A stretch of DNA of 64,000 nt, taken from the NCBI RefSeq assembly GCF_950295315.1, contig NC_080176.1, forward strand, positions 36,724,189 through 36,788,188. Direction: 5' to 3'. The notes below the pieces were generated by a model. That model saw nothing but the letters and a program-made list of their open reading frames with translations. It was not told where the DNA came from and did no database searches. Of the stretch, positions 54,965 to 64,000 are shown piece after piece. The first letter of the stretch is position 1. Every line of letters starts with the position of its first letter. The DNA comes from Erinaceus europaeus. Its lineage: Eukaryota; Chordata; Mammalia; Eulipotyphla; Erinaceidae. The position numbers and the translations under genes are program-made.

Positions 54965-55190
54965 TCTTTATTTTGGAAAGAGACAGACAAATTGAGAGGG
55001 AATGGGGAGATTAAGGGCAAGAGATAAAGAGTGACACCTGCAGCACTGCTTTACTACTTAGGAGGCTTTCCTCTTACAGGTTGAGCATGGATCTGTGCAC
55101 TTGGTAATGTGTACACTTGTAATATGTACACTGGTAATGTGTACACTTTGTAATGTGTGCACTCAGCTGGAGGAACCACAGCCTAGCTCT
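54965..55190 (-). mobile_element. SINE-B, antisense, with internal minisatellite
   Basis: 'ctttattttggaaagagaca' and 'cacctgcagcactgctttac' body. The region before the head is expanded by a 15-16-bp repeat. Confidence 0.85.
55101..55162 (+). repeat. Minisatellite, 4 x 15-16 bp
   Basis: Units 55101-55116, 55117-55131, 55132-55146 and 55147-55162, each of the type 'ttggtaatgtgtacac'. Confidence 0.93.
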
Positions 55191-55499
55191 TGCCGCACGC
55201 TTTCTGATGGCCAGAGTCTAGAAGGCACACAATCAGCAACACAGTGGATGTCCCTAAGAGAAAGGCAGGCCTATTACTTAGGAGAAGTCATTTAATATTA
55301 TCCTGTCTCCTAAGTTTAAAATGAACATGTGGTTATAAACATTCAATTACATGTTCTCCAGAAATAAGTAAAGAACATTTAAGTTAGTGAGCCTGTCAAC
55401 TTCCAAAACAAGGACTGGTGTAACAGTCCAGAGTGAAGAATGCCCTGTCTTCTTTCCATCCAATTTCTAAGACACATCCCCTCATAAAACTCAAAAGGC
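55191..55499. other. Unassigned sequence
   Basis: Nothing recognised with confidence. Confidence 0.4.
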
Positions 55500-55794
55500 G
55501 GGAGTCAGGCAGTAGCACAGTGGGTTAAGCGTAGGTGGTACACGCAAAGCGCAAGGGCTGGCAACATAAGGATCCCAGTTCAAGCCCCTGGTTCCCCACC
55601 TGCAGGGGAGTCGCTTCACAGGTGATGAAGCAGGTCTGCAGGTGTCTGTCTTTCTCTCCCCCTCTCTGTCTTCCCCTCCTCTCTCCATTTCTCTCTGTCC
55701 TGTTCAACAACAATGACATCAATGACAATAGTAACTACAACAATAAAACAAGGGCAACAAAAGGGAATAAATAAATACATATATATAAAAAAAA
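55500..55794 (+). mobile_element. SINE-A, sense, short-tail form
   Basis: 'gggagtcaggcagtagcaca' head. 'aaaactcaaaag' (55486-55497) and 'aaaactcagaag' (55795-55806) flank it. Confidence 0.94.
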
Positions 55795-55806
55795 AAAACT
55801 CAGAAG

Positions 55807-56442
55807 CCTAACAATGGAGAAATCCAGACCATGGTCTTTGCCTGGACTGCAGGAATGCTGCCTTGTGTCCACCCCTCTTCTGGATGCCTAGGAGCCTCAT
55901 CAGGTAGTGCCTCATCTTAAACGCAGTCCATCAAGAGCCCTTCTCCATCAAGAAGACAATGGTCATCAGTGGCTACTTGTCACTGAAGAACTGTTCAGGT
56001 CTGTGGCTGCAGACACAGAGAGATTAGGGAGTCAGCAAGCACATATTTCAGCGTCCCCTGGTACTACTCCCAAAGAACTCAGCTCACTCAAGTATGCAGT
56101 AAGACTCTGTTGATTGATTACCTAATTGTGTTAGAGTTCCGACCATGAACCTGGATGGCTCAGTTATGTTTCAGTGGGTCATCTCCTGAGTATGAGTACC
56201 TTGTCATACCAAGACTTAGGTTGTGTGGTCACTGCTATAGAGAACTCACATTCAACGAATACACCTGACCAGGCATTCCAGTCACTGGCCAGACATGAGA
56301 ACCCATGGAAACTCACATACCATCTGCAGTCCCATCACAGCAAGTCTCCTTAGTCAAGATCCCACTCTCTCTTCTCCAGTGAGACCCACCATACTGAAAC
56401 TTCTGCTTTCTTTCAGATACAGGCATCTAGAAATGAATCAAC
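55807..56442. other. Unassigned unique sequence
   Basis: No repeat or gene recognised. Confidence 0.4.
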
Positions 56443-56628
56443 TTTTTTTTTTTAATTTATTATTGGATAGAGACATTGGGGGCGAGAGAGAAAGAAACAG
56501 AGAGACACCTGCAGCCCTGCTTTACCACTTTTGAAGCTTTTCCCCTGCAGGTGGGGACCAAGGGCTTGAACCTGGGTCCTTGCACACTGTAATATGCACT
56601 TAACTAGATGTGCTACCACCTGGCCCCT
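56443..56628 (-). mobile_element. SINE-B, antisense
   Basis: 'atttattattggatagagac', 'gcttgaacctgggtccttgc', 'gatgtgctaccacctggccc'. Confidence 0.92.
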
Positions 56629-57144
56629 CAATCAGCTTTTTCTAGTTCAAACATTTTTGGATCCAAGTTTAAGTTCTGTAGAGACAAAAGTATAACTATT
56701 GATAGTGTCCTATTTGGGGGCATCTGCAGCAGCCCATTTGATTTTTTCATTCTGTGTTCTCCAATGAGTGATACAATCTTACTTCCAAAAGCCCAAAATT
56801 TAAAAAATATGCATCGGGAAGCATATCCCTGCCCCCATCTGCTCAGTTCTTTCCCCCTGAAGTTGACACCATGTGTCTGATCTATTGTTTCTTTGTGTAA
56901 GTGAATATGAATATAATTTCTGCCCCCTTCATTTACAGAAAAATGAAAGTTTACTCCTTGCTTTTTCATGTAACAATAGAATGCAAAAATTTATGTTATA
57001 AATGGAGAGCATCATCATTTTAAAACACTGACCAACAGATCCCAGTCCTCTATTCATAGGCACTAAGATTTACTAATCAGATTTACTCTGTTTTATGCCT
57101 CTATAAACAATACTGCTTAATAACCCTGAACATATATATATATT
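56629..57144. other. Unassigned unique sequence
   Basis: No repeat or gene recognised. Confidence 0.4.
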
Positions 57145-57408
57145 TTTTTTCTTTCTTTTTTTTCTCCTCCATCTCAGGGATTCTTCAGGGCTTTGTGCCT
57201 GTACCCAGCACTCCTTTTATTCCCCTGGATAGACTCTCCCCCCTTCCCCTAAACAGAGAAAGAGAGAGAAATAGGAGACACACCATCGTATCTCTCCTCC
57301 ACTTGTGGAGCTTGCCTATTGCACACAACAGCTGTGTGGTGGTCAGATGTTCAAACTTGGGTCCTTGCAGGTGGTGTATGTTCTGCCAGGTGAGCGATCT
57401 CCAGCACC
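57145..57408 (-). mobile_element. SINE-D-like, antisense, long form
   Basis: 'ctcagggattcttcagggct', 'ccacttgtggagcttgccta', 'ttcaaacttgggtccttgca', 'tgccaggtgagcgatctcca'. Confidence 0.72.
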
Positions 57409-57629
57409 AATTTCTCTGGGATTTTGATTTACCATTAGTTTACAGCTGTATAGAATTCTGGCCATATAGACTCAGACCACATATGCCATTTTCTATCTGT
57501 GCAAATATCCCAAGGATAATCTCCCAGGTAAACTGGGAGCCATGGGCAAAAGGAATAATCATTCATAAACGTAGTGAGTACTGTCAATTAGCCACTCACT
57601 GCGTTGAGGCAACTAGCATTTCTACCAGA
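57409..57629. other. Unassigned sequence
   Basis: Resembles L1 3'UTR only weakly. Not assigned. Confidence 0.35.
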
Positions 57630-57765
57630 GAGGTGAGCTATGGAGAGCATAGAGGTTTATGCAACAGGCTTTCAAACCTGAGGCTCTAAGGTCCCAGGTT
57701 CAATCCCCAGCACCACCATAAGCCATAGCTAAGTAGTATTCAGGAATGAAAACTTAAAAAAAATG
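57630..57765 (+). mobile_element. SINE-C, sense
   Basis: 'gtgagctatggagagcatag', 'ccaggttcaatccccagcac', 'ccatagctaagtagtattca'. Confidence 0.82.
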
Positions 57766-57772
57766 TTTTTTA

Positions 57773-57880
57773 AAAGAAATAGAGCCAGCTTTCCAAGCAG
57801 CCTTATCAACTACCATGTGCTGGTTTCCCAAACTCAAAACCGCTCCTCCAAGTAGAGGTTCAAGCCAGTGAAAGTGTACT
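57773..57880 (+). repeat. Long direct duplication, left copy
   Basis: About 106-108 bases starting 'aaagaaatagagccagcttt' and ending near 'gccagtgaaagtgtact'. Matches 58,671-58,778 with two visible mismatches and brackets an L1 3'UTR. Confidence 0.92.
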
Positions 57881-58600
57881 CCTCAACATGCTTCACTTCA
57901 GACTGTGTCCACAGACTTCACGTGTGGAATGACAACCCTTCAGCTTCATTACTCGGGTGAGGCCTTTCCTTTCATAGTACACTCTAATTCCATCTCAGGT
58001 GGTTCACTTTCTAACAAAGTCCCAAAACCTAGATATACACCAGTTTCTGTGAGAGAGAGCATATGTTAACACGTATCCGTAAACTACTGCAAAATATATA
58101 CCTGAAAGCAGAAGTGCACTAGAGTTTGCAGCGAATACAGCCCTAACACTTCCTCTCCACTATTCCAAGCTTTGGGTCCATGATTGCTCAACAATTTGTT
58201 TGGCTTTGTATATTAACTCTCTTTTCAGTCACCAGGTTCCAGATGCCACCAGGATGCCGGCCAGGCTTCCCTGGACTGAAGACCCCACCAATGTGTCCTG
58301 GAGCTCTGCTTCCCCAGAGACCCACCCTGCTGGGGAGGGAGAGAGGCAGACTGGGAGTATGGACCGACCAGTCAACGCCCATGTTCAGCGGGGAAGCAAT
58401 TACAGAAGCCAGACCTTCTACCTTCTGCAATCCACAATGACCCTGGGTCCATGCTCCCAGAGGGCTAGAGAATGGGAAAGCTATCGGGGGAGGAGGTGGG
58501 ATATGGAAATTGGGTGGTGGGAATTGTGTGGAGTTGTACCCCTCCTACCCTATGGTTTTGTTAATTAATCCTTTCTTTTTTTTTAATTAATCCTTTCTTA
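57881..58600 (+). mobile_element. L1 3'UTR, sense, bracketed by a long duplication
   Basis: Starts inside the L1 3'UTR at 'cctcaacatgcttcacttca' and runs to 'accctatggttttgttaatt'. 'ttaattaatcctttctt' is then repeated before an A/G-rich tail. Close to the 14.8-15.5 kb copy. Confidence 0.93.
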
Positions 58601-58623
58601 AAGAAAAAAGAAAAAAAGAAAAA

Positions 58624-58675
<52 letters not shown>

Positions 58676-58678
58676 AAT
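58601..58678 (+). repeat. (GAAA)n microsatellite in L1 tail
   Basis: Regular GAAA units grown from the L1 poly(A) tail. Confidence 0.96.
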
Positions 58679-58778
58679 AGAGCCAACTTTCCAAGCAGCC
58701 TTATCAACTACCATGTGCTGGTTTCCCAAACTCAAAACCGCTCCTCCAAGTAGAGGTTCAAGCCAGTGAAAGTGCACT
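58671..58778 (+). repeat. Long direct duplication, right copy
   Basis: Second copy of 57,773-57,880, immediately after the L1 tail. Its first bases merge with the GAAA repeat. Confidence 0.92.
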
Positions 58779-59149
58779 CAGGCTGGGGGCAGACGCTAGA
58801 TCTGTGGGTCTGTGCACAGAGCAGGGCCCAGAACCTGGGATGCTCAGTGAACAGCTGCTGGGTGCATGGGTCCTAGGTGAGAGGTAGGGGCAAGAAGCAC
58901 ATGTCCAGGCCCAGAAGACAACGTCTGAGGGATGGGGCAGCTTCTTCGTGAGAGTCTGAGGAGCACATCTACTCCACGAGTAAAGGAAGAATTTGTGATG
59001 GATCTACTTTAGGGGTACGTGTGGCATTATCACTTTTCTTGTGCGTCTGGACCAGTCTGAGGAAAAGTAGATTGTGAAGGTGTTCATTTCTCTATTTCTG
59101 TAAATGGTACCTTAACTAGTTTACACATTTTACTATGTCATCTTTCTTT
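58779..59149. other. Unassigned sequence
   Basis: About 370 bases, nothing recognised. Confidence 0.4.
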
Positions 59150-59358
59150 CTTTTTTTTTTTTTATTATCTTTATTTATTTCTTGGATAGAGACAGTCAGA
59201 AATCAAGAGGTAGGGAGAGAGACAGAGAGACACCTGCAGCCCTGCTTCACCACTCATGAAGCTTCCTCCCCTGCAGGTGGGGGCCAGGAGCTTGAACCCA
59301 GGTCCTCAGGCACTGAAATGTGTGCACTTAACCAGGTGTGCCACCACCTGGTCCCCCT
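59150..59358 (-). mobile_element. SINE-B, antisense
   Basis: 'tttatttatttcttggatag', 'gcttgaacccaggtcctcag', 'aggtgtgccaccacctggtc'. Confidence 0.93.
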
Positions 59359-60084
59359 ATGTCATCTTCCTTTGTCACAGTTTCAGTCAAGTATTATCAA
59401 CCACAGGCTAGTTGCAAAGGTGGACGGGTCGAATAAATAATTCTAAGTAAAAGACTTTTGAGTCACATTACAAACAAACAAAAACCAACACTGGGGTAAG
59501 TTTAGCTTGATCAGCATCTCGGTCAAGAGCTCCTATGAATCCACTCTGTGGCCACCACCTCAGCCTGCCAAGGCACTTGGAGTTTTTGTAGCTTATTGAT
59601 AAAATCAGAGAACTCACCCACCATTGGAATTGGAAATAGAATTTTAGCCATTAGAATGTGTGTCCTGTGATCACTCTACTGCTGCAAACTTAAAACGGGC
59701 ATTTCTGAGTTTCCCACAAAGGCAGCGAAGATTTGCAAGTGGGGCTGGTGGGGAGGGCAAGAGGGCTTCTAAAAGCAAAATGGTGGGCAAGCCAGAAATG
59801 AAGATAGGTTGATGTAGAGTGGCTTTGGCCAAAGAAGCAAGCTTTCTTCTCTTTCATTCTTTCTTTTCCCAGCGACCTAGCAAGTGTCAGACATTGTGAA
59901 ATGTTTATTCACCTGCTTGTCCTAGTGCCCTGAACTCACAGAGTCTCAGATCAAGAAAGTTCTGGACTAGACAATTGCACAGGCTGCTTCTTCGAGGTCA
60001 GGTCTGGTACAGAAGGCCTTGAATAAGTCATTTCCTTATCACCCCCCCAAAGGGGAGAAATATTCCTAAAATTGTTTCATAAAC
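59359..60084. other. Unassigned unique sequence
   Basis: No repeat or gene recognised. Confidence 0.4.
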
Positions 60085-60245
60085 ATTAGAGGGAGAGGAG
60101 TAGGTGCTGATGAAACTAAGTACACATGTAGGGGAAGCTTCACCAGCAATGAAGCACTGCTGTAGGTCTCTTTCTCTCTCCCTCCTTCCCTACTCCTTCT
60201 CCCTGTCTCTAGCCAATTATGAATAAACAAACAAACAAACCAAAG
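60085..60245 (+). mobile_element. SINE-B fragment, sense, internally deleted
   Basis: Partial head 'gaaactaagtacacatgtag', body 'ggaagcttcaccagcaatga', tail 'ccaattatgaataaacaaac'. The B-box region is deleted. Confidence 0.75.
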
Positions 60246-60264
60246 CATAGGTAGAGAGTGATCT

Positions 60265-60562
60265 TATTTTTTAAAGTTTCTTATTATTTTTATTTATTTC
60301 CTTTTGTTGCCCTTGTTTTATTGCTGTAGTTGTTATTGTTGTTGTTATTGATATTGTTGTTGTTGGATAGGACAGAGAGAAATGGAGAGAGGAGGGGAAG
60401 ACAGAGAGGAGGAAAGAAAGACAGACACCTACAGACTTGTTTCACCGCTTGCGAAGCAACTCCCCTGCAGGTGGGTAGCCAGGGGCTCGAACCAGGATCC
60501 TCATGCTGGTCCTTGCATTTCGCGCCATTTGCGCTTAACCTACTGCCTTACCCTGCCCTACT
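60265..60562 (-). mobile_element. SINE-A, antisense, short-tail form
   Basis: 'tttatttccttttgttgccc', body, 'gctcgaaccaggatcctcat', 'ctgccttaccctgccctact'. Confidence 0.93.
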
Positions 60563-60734
60563 CCCAAGAATGATCCTATTTTTATAAAATGGGCAAACCC
60601 AGTTACATGTGTACTGAGCAAGATTCCAAAGGATATTCCAAACCATCTCACAGTGGTGGAATGACATAAGTTTTTTCCCTCCTTTTTCCTTTCTTTATTC
60701 TTCTTTTTGTTTCTTTTTTCCATCTAACTTAACT

Positions 60735-60965
60735 CTTAAAAATATTTCTTAATAAAGCATGGCCAAGGACTCATGCATATGCCCTACCACTGAACCACCT
60801 AGTTCTCCTTTCCTCTTCATGACGCAGAGAGAGAAGGTGAAGGCAGTGGGCACTGTCGTACCATGAACTTCACTTGGCTTGTCTTTGGCACTCTTGTTGG
60901 TACCAGATATAGAATCCCAGGTCTCAAGCATGCAGGACAAGTACTTTACCACTCTACCTCCCTGC
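60735..60965 (-). mobile_element. SINE-D-like, antisense
   Basis: 'gcccagaat'-type B-box region 'gaatcccaggtctcaagcat' and head 'taccactctacctccctgcc'. Diverged. Confidence 0.55.
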
Positions 60966-61100
60966 CCCCAAGCTGCAAAGTTTAAATAATAATCTTTTTA
61001 TATCCTTTTAGTGAACAGAGTTGGACCACATCATTTCTAAGTTTTTTTTAAAAAAAAATTGTAGAAATGTCATGATAAAAATTAAAGCCATTAAAGCCAT

Positions 61101-61365
61101 GGGAGTCAGGCTGTAGTGCAGCGGGTTAAGCGCAGGTGGCACAAAGCATAAGGATCCCGGTTCGAACCCTGGCTCCCCACCTGCAGGGGAGTCGCTTCAC
61201 AGGCGGTGAAGCAGGTCTGCAGGTGTCTATCTTTCTCTCCTCCTCTCTGTCTTCCCCTCCTCTCTCCATTTCTCTCTGTCCTACCCAACAACGACAACAA
61301 CAATAATAACTACAACAATAAAACAACAAGGGCAACAAAAGGGAATAAATAAATAAATAAATAAA
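61101..61365 (+). mobile_element. SINE-A, young short-tail copy
   Basis: 'gggagtcaggctgtagtgca' head, B box GGTTCGAACC at 61159-61168, lacking about 15 bases ('aggaccggcat' region) between the boxes. 'attaaagccat'-type duplication at about 61,090-61,100 and 61366-61376. Confidence 0.95.
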
Positions 61366-61584
61366 ATTAAAGCCATAAATGAAGAGGAAAGTTTCTTGCT
61401 TCAACAGTGAGCAAACCTGACAGTTTAACCCTTTCCACGAAATTCAAGATTAGTCAAGGCACCATGTATTTGCATTCCTGGCTCACATTTGGACGCAGCT
61501 GCACTGTGGCCATGGGTGTCCCTGAGAGACAGCCTGACAATGACAGCATGGTCTCACTCAGCCCCAGCTGCAGGTCGAGGTTTC
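61366..61584. other. Unassigned sequence
   Basis: Nothing recognised. Confidence 0.4.
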
Positions 61585-61713
61585 TGTTTTTTTTTTTAAA
61601 CCAGAGCACTGACCAGCTCTGGTTCATGGCAATGAGGGGGGCTGTACCTGGGACTCTGGAGCCTCAGGCATGAAAGTCTCTTTGCATAACCATTATGCTA
61701 TCTCCCTGCCCCC
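61585..61713 (-). mobile_element. SINE-C, antisense
   Basis: 'ccagagcactgaccagctct', 'gctgtacctgggactctgga', 'aaccattatgctatctccct'. Confidence 0.9.
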
Positions 61714-62174
61714 TAGCTCTTTTACTTCCATCAGTTCCCCATCAGCTCTCAGTTTTCTGTAGTTATTTTCTATATTGTGCAACAGCTATCCACTAAAGAG
61801 GAAGGGGGGAGGGAGAGAGAGACCAATTAGGATACAGTTTTCCTGGGAGATTATACTCATTACAGCTACACTCAGACTCTCTTACCCAAGTCTACCAGTA
61901 CTGCAAAGGAGAGCCTCCACACCAAGTCTTTCCAAAGAGACCCTCCTGGAGGGGTGTAGGACTCACTGTCAGGACCTGAGTTAAGAGTCTGACCTGTCTT
62001 TTCTAGTTTAAACAATTTGCATAGTTTTCATTTGCTCCTTTCTAAAGGAAGAGGAGACCTGAGACCCCATAGCTGAAGAGTGATGTAGTCGGTCTCTCTC
62101 TCTCTCTCCTCCCCTTCCTTCCTTCCTCCTGTTTCTTTCTCATGAAAATAAAGAAAGTTTAAAAAATAAAGTGG
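61714..62174. other. Unassigned sequence
   Basis: CT-rich patch at 62,090-62,130. Otherwise nothing recognised. Confidence 0.4.
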
Positions 62175-62270
62175 GGATATTTTTGCCCCAGGGTTATTGC
62201 TAAGGCTTTGTGCCCATATTATAATTCCACCATTTCTGGCAGACTCCCCCTCTGAAAAAAAATATTTAAT
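62175..62270 (-). mobile_element. SINE long-form 3' module fragment, antisense
   Basis: 'gccccagggttattgctaag' and 'ataattccaccatttctggc' match only the 3' module, without body or head. Confidence 0.65.
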
Positions 62271-62354
62271 TTAATTAAAAATAAATAAAGTGGGAGAAGC
62301 ACAGCTTGAACCACATAAGATAGTACTGAGGACAAAATAAGAAGTATATGTCCA

Positions 62355-62769
62355 CCTACCCTACAACCCTGCAATTCCTCTCCTGAGGATATATTCTAAG
62401 GAACCAAACACACCCATCCAAAAAGATGTGAGCATTAACTATGTTCATAGCAGCACAATTTTTAACAGCCAAAACCTGGAAGCAACCCAGGTATCCAATA
62501 ATAGATGAGTGGCTGAGCAAGTTGTGGTCTAGAAGGGGCTGTGGTCACAGAAAGGGAAACACAAAGCAGAAGTTGGACTTTGTTTAGTGTATTGCACCGT
62601 GGTAAAGGACTCAAGGGTGTGGGTTGGAGGTTCAGGTCCTGGTACACAGTAATGGAGGAGGACCTAGGTGGGGAGTCAAGTATTTTGCAGAAAACAGAAA
62701 TTTCACTCATGTGCCAACAACTGTATTTATTGTAGACCATTAATTCCCGCAATAAAAAAAGGAAGATAT
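62355..62769 (+). mobile_element. L1 3' end, sense, internally deleted
   Basis: ORF2 C-terminal remnant and 3'UTR ending 'ccattaattcccgcaataaa'. 'gaagtatatgtcca' (62341-62354) and 'gaagtgtgtgtcca' (62770-62783) are its duplication with two mismatches. The ORF2/3'UTR junction is deleted near 62,530. Confidence 0.9.
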
Positions 62770-62783
62770 GAAGTGTGTGTCCA

Positions 62784-63034
62784 AATACCTACCACATAGT
62801 GGGCATGCAATCCATGTTAGCAGAAACTGCTTTTTTTTACATCAAATATTCAGTTAATGGTAAGGTATCTAAACTTATGTCCTGATGGGTTAATGAGCTG
62901 CTACATTTAGAGTAAAAATCATACTGTTGTTTGTTTTGTTTTGTTGTATGTGTGGTCTGTGTGGTTGCCATTGTTGCCAGAGCTTCACCACTCTGGACTA
63001 GATTTTATTTGTTTAGACAGAGACAGAGCCAGTG
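62784..63034. other. Unassigned sequence
   Basis: 'cacatagtgggcatgcaatc' just inside hints at a MIR end, too short to call. Confidence 0.35.
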
Positions 63035-63150
63035 AAAACATCTTGATAGAGTGCTTGCTTGGTAAAGCAAGCTGTATTTGAGATTCAAGTTGTGTCTGGC
63101 CCCCATCACACTGAAGGAAGCTATGCTATTGTGTGTGTATGTAGGGGATG
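63035..63150 (+). mobile_element. SINE-D, sense, diverged
   Basis: 'gatagagtgcttgcttggta' head, 'gagattcaagttgtgtctgg', 'actgaaggaagctatgctat'. A GA-rich tail follows to about 63,210. Confidence 0.65.
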
Positions 63151-63210
63151 GGGGGGAAGGAAGGAAGAGAGAGAGAGACAGGAAGAGAGAGAGAGAGAGA
63201 TAGACAGACA

Positions 63211-63980
63211 GACATGGGGGAGAAAGAGAAACAGCATAGTGCCAAAAGTTCCTCTTGTGAGGTAGAGGCTCAGCCTGGGTCATGGACATGACAAAGCAGG
63301 TGCACTTCCCAAGAGAACTATCTTGCCAGCTCACAAACATTCTTTTTTTTGCCAAAAGCACCAGGGAGGAGGTGGCGGTTTTCATATTGTCAAGGAACAG
63401 GAGATGCCCTCACACTGCATGGAGTACAGGCTGCTGGCTAAGGCTACTCTTGGCCCCCTTCTACAGCAGGAACCTGATGGGAGAGCCTGAGTGAGTGAGC
63501 CTTTACCCTTCACCCTTCAAGGACCACCTCCTCCTGCCACACCACACAAAGCTGGCAGTCCCCTCTCCCCACCTTACCATCACTGCCCCCACCACACAAA
63601 CTAACACACACTTGCATCCCATTCTGCCAGGTGTGTGTGTGGGGACAGTCACCAATTTGGTCCATGTGTGCCAAAGCATGATCAACTCCCAGCTCCAAAA
63701 CCAGAATGCAAAGGGGACCTGAAAATCCCAGGAAGACTGGACCAATGTTGCAAGCCTGGCAGCACTCCCCAGGGAGGGCCCCAGTGAGCAGTAAGTATTC
63801 ACTTAACCACACTGCAAGCCCCTCCCCCCCCCCCAAGGCCTGGCAGCAAGGCAGGGCTGCTGCCATTAATGAGCCACAGCCCCAAGCACAGAGCATGCTG
63901 ACGACAAGACACATCCTCATCAAGGAGGGCAAGCGGAACAATTAATACACTGCTGTGTTACTTAGAAGCCTGAACTCACT
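63211..63980. other. Unassigned unique sequence, GC-richer
   Basis: The minus-strand open frames at 63,503-63,941 lack recognised domains. A further SINE-D-like patch may lie at 63,240-63,335 (antisense, 'aggctcagcctgggtcatgg'). No gene called. Confidence 0.4.
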
Positions 63981-64000
63981 TTCTCTCTCTCTCTCTCTCT
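63981..64000 (+). repeat. (CT)n microsatellite at window edge
   Basis: CT run continuing to the end of the window. Confidence 0.9.

Noticed and set aside
57195..57689. 164-codon open frame
   Set aside because: Begins inside an antisense SINE-D and has no domain.
62784..62815. MIR-like 'cacatagtgggcatgcaatc'
   Set aside because: About 20 matching bases only, adjacent to an L1 duplication.

Overview
The window looks like a gene-poor stretch of mammalian chromosome. I recognise no cellular protein-coding gene, no CRISPR array and no functional tRNA or rRNA gene. Ancient mammal-wide repeats (MIR, LINE2, a MaLR LTR) mark it as mammalian. It is also saturated with tRNA-derived SINEs that have a distinctive 'gggagtcgggc...ttaagcgc' head, a pyrimidine-rich middle and a 'caacaacaataataac' tail. 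I recall these as hedgehog (Erinaceus) SINEs. The organism call is recognition plus inference, about 75% confident.

SINE labels used here. SINE-A: the family above, B box close to GGTTCGAACC, in a short-tailed form and a long-tailed form. SINE-B: head 'ggtggtgcacctggttgag', tail '...tccaataaataa'. SINE-C: head 'gatagcataatggttatgca', tail '...gagcagtgctctggtaaaa'. SINE-D: older, diverged head with an 'aaggaagctttggtgctctgg' body. Most are inserted next to visible target-site duplications (TSDs).

Layout. 1-4.7 kb: a 466-bp solo LTR and old L1 3'UTRs. 4.8-7.5 kb: a young, 5'-truncated L1 with an ORF2 remnant, a nested SINE and a probable 3' transduction, itself inside a SINE-B. 9.9-11.4 kb: two ancient L1 fragments in opposite orientation. 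14.8-17.2 kb: a minus-strand L1 (ORF2 C-terminus plus about 1.5 kb of 3'UTR) with an 18-bp TSD. 17-25 kb: SINE clusters and L1 tails. 25.8-26.8 kb: a second young L1. 27-36 kb: L1 3'UTR pieces, nested SINEs, a possible ERV LTR and a MIR split by a SINE. 37.3 kb: LINE2. 37.9-40.4 kb: a three-level nest. 45 kb: a 289-bp class II solo LTR with a 6-bp TSD. 53 kb: a MaLR LTR. 57.8-58.8 kb: an L1 tail flanked by an approximately 106-bp direct duplication. The rest is diverged unique DNA, SINEs and microsatellites.

The outstanding object is at 38,241-39,902: a non-L1 non-LTR retrotransposon. It has an almost open reverse transcriptase frame (551 codons, one in-frame stop), a C-terminal CCHC motif, practically no 3'UTR and a short GAA tail. 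It is inserted with an 11-bp TSD into the 3' end of a young L1, which is itself inserted with a 15-bp TSD into an older L1 3'UTR. Its protein resembles elements annotated as jockey-like in invertebrates rather than mammalian L1, L2 or CR1. A recent lineage-specific acquisition, probably by horizontal transfer, is the simplest explanation. This is an inference to be tested.
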